Shown here piece after piece: positions 47,123 through 58,057 of a stretch of DNA of 64,000 nt (its first letter is position 1; each line of letters begins with the position of its first letter). The notes under the pieces were generated by a model. The model was given only the letters and a program-made list of their open reading frames with translations. It had not been told where the DNA came from and did not search any database. Position numbers and translations under genes: made by a program. The stretch comes from Wurfbainia villosa (taxonomy: Eukaryota; Streptophyta; Magnoliopsida; Zingiberales; Zingiberaceae). Where the stretch lies: NCBI GenBank assembly GCA_025175895.1, contig CM046003.1, positions 47,176,335-47,240,334 of the forward strand. Reading direction: 5' to 3'.

Positions 47123-47567
47123 GTTTGGAACTTGGTTGACCCACCTGAAGGCATAAAGCCTATAGGGTGCAAGTGGGTTTTCAAGAAGAAAACCGACATG
47201 GATGGTAATGTGATTACCTATAAGGATAGATTAGTGGCGAAAGAATATCGTCAAGAATAAGGTATTGATTATGATGAAACCTATTCACCTATAGCTATGC
47301 TTAAATCCATTCGGATGCTCCTGGCCATAACAGCTCATTATGATTATAAGATATGACAGATGGATGTGAAAACAACTTTCCTTAATGGAAACCTGCTCGA
47401 GGACGTGTATATGATACAACCTGAGGGTTTCACATCGGTTGATAAAACCAAGGTATGAAAATTGCGACGGTCTATATATGGATTTAAGCAAGCATCCAGG
47501 AGCTAGAATATCCATTTTGATGAGACAATCAAAAGGTTTGATTTCTCACAAAATCCAAACGAACCTT
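47123..47567 (+). pseudogene. pol: Interior 3 RT, part before E
   Basis: RT fingers and palm (VWNLVDPPEGIKPIGCKWVF, TDMDGNVITYK) with several stops; one, in KI*QMDVKT, is shared with interior 4. The RT coding region is cut at ACCTT (47563-47567) by E and resumes at 53005 (CVYKKVSGS). Confidence 0.85.
47563..47567. repeat. Target duplication ACCTT, left of E
   Basis: Matches 53005-53009. Interior 4 has a single ACCTT at the same place (about 60172-60176). Confidence 0.95.
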
Positions 47568-48194
47568 TGTTAGGGCAATCTCTTGCCATGATAAGGTTTT
47601 GATGTGTGTGGCAAAGGGTTTTAGTTAGTTTGTTATGTTGATTTGATATGTGCATTGAAGTCGTGCAGGACTTAGTAATTCGCACATGGAGCCGTAGCGA
47701 GTTTCACAAACTCATGACTCGGTGAAGGATGACTTTGCAGAAGCCGTGCGCTTGGAGCATCCGAGGGACCGCCGGACGAGGAGCTTAGAGTGAAGTCGGA
47801 GGAAGTAGACTTTGAGGCAAGAGACGCGAAGGAGCATTGCAGAGCCGTGCGCCTGATGCTGCCGAGGGACGTAGCCACGAACGAAGAGAACTTCGAAGGC
47901 GAGGGACTCCAAGAGATGAGAGTGAGCGAATGTAACCCGGGAAGGGGTAGCTCTTAGGTGAAACTTGGCCATTTGGCTAAGTGTGGATGGGATTTCCCGA
48001 CACGGCCGATCGCCATGGAATAATGATCGATTGCTCAGTCGAGCGTGGTTCGACCGTATTCGATCGCTATTTTGAGGCCAGGATCGGCCATATGCGTAAG
48101 TGATCATTGCCAGATGATCATCGCTAAAGGTAGCTGATCGTCGAAAGGGTTTGGCTACATAACCGCTCATAGCTGACTCGACAGTCAACTATGG

Positions 48195-48335
48195 AGGCAA
48201 CAGTCGACTGATGAGGTCCATCAGTCGACTGTCAAGTGTTCCGTTGAACTACAACAGTCGGGATCCGACGTGTTCGGAGGCCGTTAGAGTGGCGGCAGTC
48301 GACTGCCAAGGGCAGCAGTCGACTGGTGGCGGCCA
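48195..48335. repeat. CAGTCGACTG cluster upstream of the E TATA box
   Basis: Four CAGTCGACTG sites plus half-sites within about 140 bases, the last one about 25-30 bases before TATAAAAA. The matching part of E's 3' LTR (52400-52580) has GATCG/CGATCGC in place of the palindromes. Confidence 0.88.
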
Positions 48336-48357
48336 ACGGGAAGAAAAGCTTCCTCTC

Positions 48358-48365
48358 TATAAAAA
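48358..48365 (+). promoter_or_regulatory. E LTR TATA box
   Basis: TATAAAAA in CTCTCTATAAAAAGAGAG; the same box is in the 3' LTR at 52611-52618. The palindrome cluster lies just upstream. Confidence 0.8.
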
Positions 48366-48770
48366 GAGAGGGTGTGGGCTTTTGGATGGCTAATGCTCTT
48401 GCTCCAAATGACCATCCAAGTCCCCCACAAGCTCTAAACTCTTCTTACTTGCTTTTACTCCATTCTTATTGTAAGAAGAGTGATCTTGATTATAAAGGTT
48501 ACCTCCACCTAGCTTGGTGCAAAGGAGAGACCAATAGTGATTGGCTTTGAAGGAGTGATTCACCTCAGACGAATCGGGATCGTGCATTAGCGGCGTAGCC
48601 GTGAACCACGTTACATCTTGCGTTAGCGTTTTGATTCTTGTCTTGTATATTTACTTGTCTTGTCTTATTATATTCCGCTTGCGCTAACCTTTTGTAGACG
48701 AGTAAATTACAACATCCAACGTTTGAGGGCTATTCACCCCCCTCTAGCCGGCCGTTCGATCCCCAACAAG

Positions 48771-48782
48771 TGGTATCAGAGC
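48771..48782 (+). promoter_or_regulatory. E primer-binding site
   Basis: TGGTATCAGAGC, two bases after the LTR end. Confidence 0.94.
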
Positions 48783-48830
48783 CAAGGAAAGCTTGTCGAG
48801 GACTAACCGCCACAACAAGCAACTCTCAAA

Positions 48831-50551
48831 ATGGCCGGCTCCAACATCCATCCACCGAAGTTTGAAGGAGAATTCGCTTGGTGGAAGAAGCGAATGGAGG
48901 TATTTTTCGAAACGGATTTTGATATCATGATTACAATGGAATCCGGTTTCGTTTTGCCTAGGGATGAAGAAGGGAAGCCAATAGAGAAATCTAGGTGGAC
49001 CAAAAAGCAAAGGGAAGAGCACCTCGCAAACTCAAAAGTCAAGCACCATCTCTTCAATATGCTCCCCCAACAAGAGATCAACCAAATAGGAGAATGCCTA
49101 AGTGCCAAGGAGATGTGGGAGAAGCTAATTGAGCTTCATGAAGGCACATCCGAGGCGAAGCTAGCAAGGAGAGATCTCCTCCGCTTCTAACTCAACAACA
49201 TTAAACTAGAAAAGGGAGAAAAGGTAATTTCCTTACATTCTCGTTTCAAGGAAATTATAACAGGTTTGTCAAGTGTAGGTGAGAAGCTATCAAACCGGGA
49301 TATGGTTATGAAGGCTATAGATGCCTTTCCGCGATCCTCAAAATGGAGCTCCATGGTGGACTCATTTTATATCTCCAAGAACTTAGAAGTAAGCACATTG
49401 GAGGAATTTTTCTCAACAATGGAGCTCCACGAAACAAGGCTTGAAGGAATACAAGAAGAGCCTAGAATCCAACCTTCAAGGGGAGTAGCATTGATGGCAA
49501 ATAAGGGGAAGAAGAAGATGGAGATCCCCTCCTCCGATGATGATGAAGCATCCTCCTCCTCCTCCATGGATAGCACGGAAGAAGCTTATATGGTAAGGAG
49601 GGTAAGACGTACTTTAAAAAGTTTTAGATTTAATAAATCTAATGATAGGAAAAGAAGACAAAGGGGGAAAATCATTTGCTACAATTGCCAAGGAGAGGGA
49701 CACATAAGGGATAATTGTCCCCTCCTAAACAAGAGCAAGGAAGAAAAGAAAAAGAAGGAAGAAAAGAAGAAGAAAAAGGGGAGCAAGAAGAAAAAGGAAG
49801 AGGAGAAGAAAGCAAAGGAAAAGGGAAAGGCCAAGGCATTCAAAGCAAAGACTTGGGATGACCCTTCCTCCTCATCTTCATCATCATTCGAGGAAGAAAA
49901 TGCATTTGTCACCAACCTAGCATTGACTTGGATTGCTCCTCCACCGAAAATGAAGAATCAAGCACAAGTGGAGAGAGCTCAAGTGAAGGGGGAGCCTCCT
50001 CTATCTCCTCATCCGAAGAAGAAGAGGACATGGAAACTATGGTAACCAATCTTTCACCTAGTAAAATAGTTTCTATGATTTCTAGCTTAACTAAGGATTT
50101 ATTTAGAGCAAAGAAGAAAAATAAGGGCATGTTAGATCAAATTAAGGATTTAGAAAATAAGCTAGAAAAAGCATGCTTAAATGATAATATTTCTTCTAGC
50201 TTAAATGATGCATGCTCACATGATAACTATATGCCTTTTGATGTTAATTATGCATGCATAGAGGAAAATAGGGCTTTAAGAGAGAAAGTAGATTATTTAA
50301 CCAAAGCCCTAGAAAAGTTTACAATTGGCTCAAACACCTTGAACATGATTATAGGGAACCAAAGAGCTAGCTTCAATAAGAAAGGCCTAGGATACAAAGA
50401 AAAGAAAATTGAAAAGGCCTATAAATGCCTAATTGCTAGGGGACAAGATAAGAAGAAGGTAATAGCTAGAAAATGGATCCCCAAGGAGTATTTAGTGAAC
50501 CCAATAGGAAAGAACTTATTTTGGGTTCCTAAATCCATCCTTAAGGGTTAG
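48831..50551 (+). pseudogene. gag: E gag, one stop and one frameshift
   Basis: The ATG at 48831 starts MAGSNIHPPKFEGEFAWWKKRM. The copia UBN2-like gag core is clear: FEGEFAWWKKRMEVFF, SAKEMWEKLIELHEGTSEA, FSTMELHETRL. TAA at 49188-49190 (LLRF*LNN) is one step from CAA. Then comes one CCHC knuckle, CYNCQGEGHIRDNC, at codon 283 onward (49677), a lysine/glutamate-rich segment (49730-49850) and a serine-rich acidic segment. A single-base loss near 49925-49935 moves the frame. The rest is 49928-50551, with a coiled coil and the tail FWVPKSILKG. Gag ends where protease would begin in an autonomous Sirevirus; no protease is present. Confidence 0.88.
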
Positions 50552-51813
50552 AAAAACTCTAGGATAGTCAACCATATGGACTTGACTTATATCATATTTT
50601 TGGTTGACTTAGGATGGCGGGACAACATTTTTGAAATAGTGTTGGGTGATGATAATGTGCCCAAAAATAGATAATCATGCTTAAATCATGATATTTAATG
50701 AAATTGCTATGTATATTTGCAATCATGATTTATGATTTTGATAGTTGGCACATAATAATGAGAAATAGGACTTAAATCATGTTTTAGGTGATACTTTGTT
50801 TATTATCATGACATAATACCTAATTCATGATAACAATTCAATGAATACATGTGTTTCATGATCATAATGTAAAATTAAGTCATATATGTCTTTATGATCA
50901 TGTGGATTGTTAGGATGATACTTAACCTTGATAAAATTGTATGAATATAATGGTTAAGTATATACAAATACCCTCTAGGATGCATCTCACACTCACCATA
51001 GGCTACCTTGGTTGAAAACTTAGCATGGGTGAGATGTTAGGATGATACAAATGTCCACTAATGCCTATGACATTTAGATGGTCATTTGATGTATCAAAAT
51101 AGCAATAATAGACCAATCATGGGGAAGGCTTATGTTTAATTGATAGACATATTGCCCAAAGATCATGGTTGGATATTTTATATGTTTTCAAAACAATTTC
51201 TTAATCTAAAATCTATGTATTCATATTTTGAAACAATTGAAACCAAAACTAGGTGTTGAAATGGATACTCACATGATAAAAAACCTAGTGGTTTTTAAAG
51301 CTTTTGGATTTTTGGCAAATCCGTGAAAATATAATGATTTTTCATGAAAAACTATTTTTCATTGATAGATATACTTAAAAGAAATATGTTCCCCAAATTT
51401 CATGATTTTTCGAATTTTTTGGAATTTTTAATGCATTTCTGAAATCCATCCAGAAAATCAGAATTTCGGAATCCATTGTGTCAGTCGACTGCCATACTGA
51501 TAGCAGTCGACTGCTCACCTGAAAAACAGCCCAATATTTTCTGAATTCAGATTTTAAACATGTTTTGGTATTTTCCTTCTATTATACTTGATGCCATGAG
51601 TTTATAACTTAGTGTTAATCTTTTTGATGGTGTCAAAGGGGGAGAAATAATTATGTTTAAGTTAATTATGATAGGGGGAGAAATTTGTATGGGGAGTTTC
51701 ATGGATTAAAGGGGAGTTGCATGTTGCAATATCATGTTTATGTTTACATGCTTTCTTACCTTAGAAATTTATATCAAATGTTTCTACCTAACTTAAACGG
51801 ATTGACACACATC
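50552..51813 (+). other. E 3' non-coding region
   Basis: About 1.26 kb, AT-rich, no credible gene. It contains two CAGTCGACTG sites at about 51482-51513 (the motif of the E LTR), then purine tracts AAAGGGGGAGAAA near 51640 and TAGGGGGAGAAA near 51672 before the final tract. Confidence 0.83.
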
Positions 51814-51827
51814 AAAAAGGGGGAGAT
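51814..51827 (+). promoter_or_regulatory. E polypurine tract
   Basis: AAAAAGGGGGAGAT, identical to the A2 tract, directly before the 3' LTR. Confidence 0.94.
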
Positions 51828-53004
51828 TGTTAGGGCAATCTCTTGTCATGATAAGGTTTTGATGTGTGTGGCAAAGGGTTTAAGTTAGTTTGTTATGTTG
51901 ATTTGATATGTGCGTTAAAGTCGTGAAAGACTTAGTAATTCGCACATGGAGCCGTGGCGAGTTTCACAAACTCATGACTCGGTCCTTGAGTCGGTGAAGG
52001 ATGACTTTGCGGAAGCCGTGCGCTTAGAGCATCCGAGGGACCGTCGGACGAGGAGCTTGGAGTGAAGCCGGAGGAAGTAGACTTCGAGGTAAGAGACGCG
52101 AAGGAGCATTGCAGAGCCGTGCGCCTGATGCTGCCGAGGGACGTAGCCGCGAATGAAGAGAACTTCGAAGGCGAGGGACTCCGAGAGATGAGAGTGAGCA
52201 AATGTAACCCGGGAAGGGGTAGCTCTTAGGTGAAACTTGGCCATTTGGCTAAGTGTCGGATAGGATTTCCCAACACCAGTCGAATGCCATGGAATGACAG
52301 TCGACTGCTCCGAGTCTAACGTGGTTCGACTGATATTCGACTGGCTATTTTAAGGCCAGAAGTCGATCAAGAAAGATTACTCAATGATCCCAAGGCGCAG
52401 AATGACCGGGTCGAAGGGTTTGGCCACGTAATCGCGAGCCGACTCAGCCGATTACGAGGGCGAATGATCGATGAGGTCCATCACCGATCGCCAAGTGTTC
52501 CGCTTGGACTACAACGGTCCGGGATTCGACGTGTTTCGAGGCCGTTGAGGGCGGCATGATCGCTAAGGGCGAATGACGGTGGCGGCCAACGGGAAGAAAA
52601 GCTTCCTCTCTATAAAAAGAGAGGGTGTGGGCTTTTGGATGGTTAATGCTCTTACTCCAAACGACCATCCAAGTCCCCCACAATCTCTAAACTCTTCTTA
52701 CTTACTTTTACTCCATTCTTATTGTAAGAAGAGTGATCTTGATTGTAAAGGTTACCTCCACCTAGCTTGGTGCAAAGGAGAGACCAATAGTGATTGGCTT
52801 TGAAGGAGTGATTCACCTCGGATGAATCGGGATCGTGGATTAGCGACGTAGCCGTGAACCACGTTACATCTTGCGTTAGCATTTTGATTCTTGTCTTGTC
52901 TTATTATATTCCACTTGCGCTAACCTTTTGTAGACGAGTAAATTACAACATCCAACGTTTGAGGGCTATTCATCCCCCTCTAGCCAGTCGTTCGATCCCC
53001 AACA
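51828..53004 (+). repeat. E 3' LTR (1,177 bp)
   Basis: Starts TGTTAGGGCAATCTC, ends CGATCCCCAACA. It matches the 5' LTR closely except in 52260-52580, where palindromes appear rearranged to GATCG-type sequence, and near 52895, where a short TTTACTTGTCTTG-type stretch is missing. Confidence 0.93.
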
Positions 53005-53009
53005 ACCTT
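53005..53009. repeat. Target duplication ACCTT, right of E
   Basis: Second copy of ACCTT; interior 3's RT frame resumes here. Confidence 0.95.
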
Positions 53010-53968
53010 GTGTGTACAAGAAGGTTAGTGGGAGTGTAGTCGTGTTCCTAGTATTGTATGTCGATGACATATTACTTATAGGAAAACGATATTTCAGTCT
53101 TATAGTCAGTTAAGATTTGGTTGTCCAAGACATTCTCCATGAAAGACCTGGGAGAAGCAACCTACATCCCTGGCATTAAGATCTATAGAGATAGATCGAA
53201 ATGGTTGCTTGGTCTTTCGCAGTCTACATATATAGACCAAGTGCTAAAGAGGTTTAGCATGTCGGAATCCAAGAAAGGTTTCCTACCCATCAGGCATGGG
53301 ATACATCTTTCGAAGTCTATGTGTCCGCGCACAGAAGACAAGAGGATTTGCATGAGTAAGATTCCCTATGCATCCGTAATAGGATCTATCGTGTATACTA
53401 TGTTATGTACGAGGCCCGATGTATCATATGCTCTGAGTGTCACGAGCAGATACCAGTCTGATCCAGGAATGGATCATTGGGTGAGTGTTAAGACGGTCCT
53501 TAAGGACTTAAAAAGAACTAAGGATGCGTTCCTAATATATGGAGAAGGGTACATGGTGATACGTGGGTATACGGATGCCAGCTCCAGACAGACAAGGATG
53601 ATTCCATGTCTCAGTCTGGGTATGTATTCACCGGGAATGAAGGCGCAATAAGTTGGAAAGGTTCCAAGATTGACACTATAGTGGATTCTGCCACAAGGCA
53701 GAATATATTGCAGCTTTAGAAGCAGCAAAGGAAGTGGTTTGGATTAAGAAGTTCATCTCTGAACTTGATGTGGTCTCATCAAGGATCCAAACATGTGCTT
53801 CGCCGCTATCATCTGATTAGTTAGATCATCAGTAGGAAGGAAATACAAATCGATAAAATCCCCACTGAAAGGAACTTAGCGGATCCTTTGACTAAGACAT
53901 TACCTCAAAGTAAGTTTGAGGGTCATGTTAGAGCTTATGGTATTGGATACCGTAGCGATTGGCATTAG
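53005..53968 (+). pseudogene. pol: Interior 3 RT and RNase H, part after E
   Basis: Continues RT with CVYKKVSGS, the catalytic YVDD at 53057-53068, then 53121-53651 open (MSKTFSMKDLGEATY to GYTDASSRQ) and RNase H with a frameshift near 53690. It ends DWH at 53968. Confidence 0.87.
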
Positions 53969-53982
53969 GCCAAGTGGGAGTT

Positions 53983-56153
53983 TGGTAGTGATATATGAGA
54001 GATGTCCTAAGGCAATCACCTTATGTTTGAACCATTTATATGATAAATGAAGATTCACTATTTGAGTATACATATTTTCATGTATTTGATTAGATCTTAA
54101 ACTCATTTACTGAATGTCCACGATACGATTCACAGCATGAGAGAATTTGTGATTGGATCACAACTAGTGAGTATCTCTACATGTGTAATTGTGATGTATC
54201 GAAATTATCTCTAGTCGATGAATTGATGGATTTGGACACCATTGATTCTGTCGAGACTAGCATGAGGTATACTCCTTGGTGTATCCAAGCAGCTGATTCT
54301 CACTGGCTGGAGACATTGTGATGTCCGGAGTTAATCGTGGATGCTAGTTATGGTAACTAGTTCATTGGAGTGACCAGCCGTAAGACTTCATATGGTTCTC
54401 TGCATATATAGATATGTCAATGAATTTCTTACTGTAGCTTAAGTGTGATGTTCCTTTGACTTGCGGTATTCAAGTCATCTTGATCATAAAGACTTATGCT
54501 TTGACATCTTAAGCAAGCATCTCTAAGGAGATGTGGACCCGGGATGATTGGGTATAAGTCGAAGTGATCGAAGGTGTTTGAATAGCCTATAAAGGATTCA
54601 CCACTCCTTGCGAGGAGATGTATACCCATGGCCTCTCGTCGGATTGTTACTAAAGTCTTTGGCCAAAGCATTACATGTTTAGAGTAAGATACTCTTCGAT
54701 ACATGTGCAGTAACTAGAATCCGTAGGACGAGGAAATGATACTTGGGCTAGGTGTGACGTAGTCAGCCTAGTGGGGAATGACACTATAGACCATGTCCTG
54801 AACCAAGTGAGTATAAGATGAGTGAAGGGAATGGGGCACGATTCATTCGAGCTGCTGAAGGGTTTCAGAAATAGTTCTAGATCAACCGTTGATCTTTTCG
54901 GATAATTGGGGATCATGATGTACTACTAGGTGCCACTCATGATCGTTCTATAATTAATGGTTAATTATAGACGGTCCAACATAAACCAAGAACCTATTTG
55001 GTCACATGCACAACGAGCGTAATCCGAAGGATTTAAAACGAGCTTGAGAATGAGATTCTCAGACCGAGAGAAACTAAGTTTGGTTCGACCAAACATGGAG
55101 CAAGCATGAAATCGTTTCAGTCACAATGGAAGCATGGATGGGCCGTGTCTTATGAAGACATGATGGATGAACCAAATTGGTTTGGTTCTAATCCAATGGA
55201 GGAGAATAAACCAAAGGGTTTGGTTTGTTTTAAATGAATAAACCAAAGTTGGTTCAGTTCATTTTAACTTAAAATAAACCATCATGGTTTAGTTTATTTT
55301 AACTTAAATTAATGAAGTGTGTTAACAGGCTTTTGGTTATGATCCGATAACCATTAAGAGAATTTGTTCTCTATAAAATAGGGCTTAATGGTTTTGTTAA
55401 GCCCTAATCAAAATCCTTGCAACCCTAAGTTGTCGCCCCTCCTTCTCCTTGTGAAGTCGGTGCCAACCCTCTTGCCGCCGCCCACCACCACCCAAGCTCC
55501 TTGCGGCGTCAAGGTGCTCCTCCCTTGCGTAGCTGCCGCTGATTGGAAGCTCGGTGATCTCTTTGGGTTCGCAACAAGGTGAGCTTCAACCTTCCTTTTT
55601 GGCCCTATTCCTCCACCAAAGCTGTCAGTTTTGGACAGCTTGTTTCCTCGTCGGGCGTCGTTTGGGCGATGTTTGGAGCTCCGGCACTTGCGTAATCCTC
55701 ATAGGTGGAGGGCGAAGGATTCGTCAATCGGTTGACGAATACCTCTCCGGAGAAGCGAGTTTTGAGGACTCGTTTTGGATCGAATTTGGATTCGGATCGT
55801 GATCATCTCTCGATCACGTCGTCTTCAACACGAGGCTAGTAACCCGTACGAAGACGAAGCTCGTGGCTTAGCGAAGTCATCCTAAGGATACTCGGCGTGG
55901 ATACGGATAGAGACGATTCTAGAGAGGATAGTTTTTGTTGATGCCTTTCCCGCTACACGTGATACGTCAGGTATACGTAGTATAAATTTCCTTTTATTGC
56001 AAAATTTGAATTTACAGTTATGTCTACACATGTTGTACTATGCATGCGTGTGATGTGTGTGTTGTAATAAATTAGATTTATTATTTTATTCCTTCCATTG
56101 TGCACATGTTTTTCTGAAACATGTTCGAACACACACCGTATCGGAAACCTTGA
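53983..56153 (+). repeat. B array LTR4 (about 2.17 kb)
   Basis: Starts TGGTAGTGATATATG (TGTTAG altered). TATA box 55372-55380. The part at 55500-55700 is about 60 bases shorter than in other LTRs through many small losses, including the hairpin (AAGCTGTCAG / TGGACAGCTT). It ends GGAAACCTTGA, followed by the odd PBS. Confidence 0.88.
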
Positions 56154-57451
56154 TTAGTATCGAGCCCAGGTTGTGTTTCGGCATAATCGTAAAATTGTTT
56201 TGCGATAGTCATAATGATATTTCTGGAAATTTTCTACTTTTGGAAAGTTAGAAGTATTTATGGAAATTTTTCAATTTTGGAAAGTCTAGAAGTATTTATG
56301 GAAATCTTCTACTTTTGAAAAGTTGGAAGTATTTATGGAATTGATAGTTTCCATAAATAAAATATTTGATTAGATTTTGAAAATTTGTTTCTTAATTTAA
56401 TCATGATTTGATTTGGGAAATCAAATCTTTAAATATTTTATTTCCATAAGTAGTTTTGATGATTTAGGAAATTAGTTTCAATTAGTTTCCTAAATTGACT
56501 TTCCTTAATCAACTATTTCCACAAATAAAATATGTGATTAGATTTGCAAATTTGTTTCCTAATTTAATCATAATTTGATTTGGAGAATCAAATCTTAAAC
56601 ATATTTTATTTCCATAAATAGTTATGACATATAAGGAAATTTTGTACATGACATAATTGTATGACATGTAATTGCATTAGATGCATATCATTATGACATG
56701 TGTGTCGTGACATGTAGATGTATGCCATGTATGTCATGCCAGGTAGATAATAGTTATTTGCATGCAAAGAGGATGAGACATAAAAATCCTAACTCAATAT
56801 TAAAGCCTACACCTTCCATTAAAATGGTTAGAACCAGAGTTCCGTTTCTTGTTCGGGTTGTTGGACTCTCTCCAAGCTCGGCTCGAACCCAAACATATTC
56901 AAACCATGGAATAGTTTAATACAAATATGGTAAGAGTCAGAGGTCAATCGTTATCTTTGGTTGTTGGACTCTCTCCAAGCCGAGCTAATTGGTTGAATGC
57001 GCTCTAACCATATTAAAACTATTTCTCGATTAATGGGTTGGCTTTAACCTGGAGCATCGGCTTGTAGGACTCTCTCCAAGGTCGATGTAAAGGGAGGTGA
57101 AGTTGGGTGCTATGGATATGATGCATACTTGTTAATGTGTTAACAACCCGATGTATGTGTCAACATTTAATTAGTTGATAGCACATTGTGATAGTTGCAT
57201 ATACGTGATATGCAATCGGTATATTTGGTTCCTACCATCGTAGTTATGAATGACTTGTTGGACTCTTTCCAAGGTTGTTCATATCTATGATGGATATCAG
57301 CCCATTCGGAGATGGACCTGCGATCTCCCGAAGTGATTTTGGGGTTTTTAAACTTCGAAAAATGAAGGAGATTTATGAATGTATATTGATGCATTTTAAA
57401 TCATCTTTCTCTTATATGCTTATTTTGTATTTCTAAGTTAATCTATTGATC
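56154..57451 (+). other. Interior 4 PBS and leader
   Basis: PBS region TTAGTATCGAGCCCAGG, altered. AT-rich tandem units at 56220-56630, with a short ATTAGTTTC duplication near 56473. Four hairpin repeats near 56858, 56963, 57062 and 57257; the third and fourth carry single changes (TGTAGGA; CTTTC loop). Confidence 0.86.
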
Positions 57452-58057
57452 ATGATGTCTTTGAATTGAGTTCCATTTTGGATTCGAATAAATTGACTGG
57501 GTCGAACTTTTTGGGACTGGCTTAGAAACTTGAGAATTTTTCGTAAGGTGGAAAAGCTTGCAAATGTCCTCGAAGAGTCTCTTCCCACCCATCCTAGTGA
57601 CAATGCAACTCTAGACCAATTGTTGGCCTATTAGAAACATGTGACTGATTCTGAAATGGTGAGTTGCATCATGCTAGCCACGATGGTACCTGAGCTGTGG
57701 AAGCAGCATGAGCATATGGATGCTCATACCATAGTCTTTCATCTTTATGAGTTGGTTGATGAGTAAGTGAGATTCGAAAGGTTCGAAATCTCCAAGCTCC
57801 TCTTCACCTCTGAGATGCAAGAGGGTTCATCTGTGGTACTGCTCAACATGCTAAAGACTGTGGAGCCTTCTAAGAAGCATGAGCAGAGGACGGTGCTATT
57901 AGTTGATTCCTCGAAGAAAGGTTCTAAGAGGAAGTCAAAGGAATAGTAGAAGGGGAAGAAAAAGGCTAAAAAGGCAGAACTAGCTCAAAAGGGCACTTGC
58001 CATCCTAATGGCAAGGAGAGCCATTGGCGAAGAAATTGCAAGATTTATCTTGAGTCC
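57452..58057 (+). pseudogene. gag: Interior 4 gag, broken
   Basis: ATG ATG TCT TTG AAT TGA at 57452, the same early stop as in the other units. It shares TAG after KSKE and TAA after the LVDE motif. The knuckle reads CHPNGKESHWRRNC, losing the second cysteine and a conserved glycine. Confidence 0.82.

Larger units (their letters stand above)
47568..48768 (+). repeat. E 5' LTR (1,201 bp)
   Basis: Starts TGTTAGGGCAATCTC, ends CGATCCCCAACA. The palindrome cluster CAGTCGACTG lies at about 48195-48335, directly upstream of the TATA box TATAAAAA (48358-48365), followed by leader sequence with AACCACGTTACA near 48605. Confidence 0.93.
47568..53004 (+). mobile_element. E: complete gag-only LTR retrotransposon
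   Basis: 5,437 bp with 5' LTR 47568-48768, PBS, gag 48831-50551, non-coding 3' region, polypurine tract 51814-51827, 3' LTR 51828-53004 and 5-bp target duplications. It encodes Gag only. Gag has one nonsense change and one frameshift, the LTRs are alike outside the palindrome region, and it interrupts an array unit, so it is among the youngest insertions here. Its family differs from A, C and D (one zinc knuckle, shorter LTRs) but has the same non-autonomous plan. Confidence 0.94.

Noticed and set aside
48831..50551. Possible host zinc-knuckle gene
   Set aside because: It sits between PBS and polypurine tract of element E, flanked by LTRs and a target duplication, and has the copia gag core.
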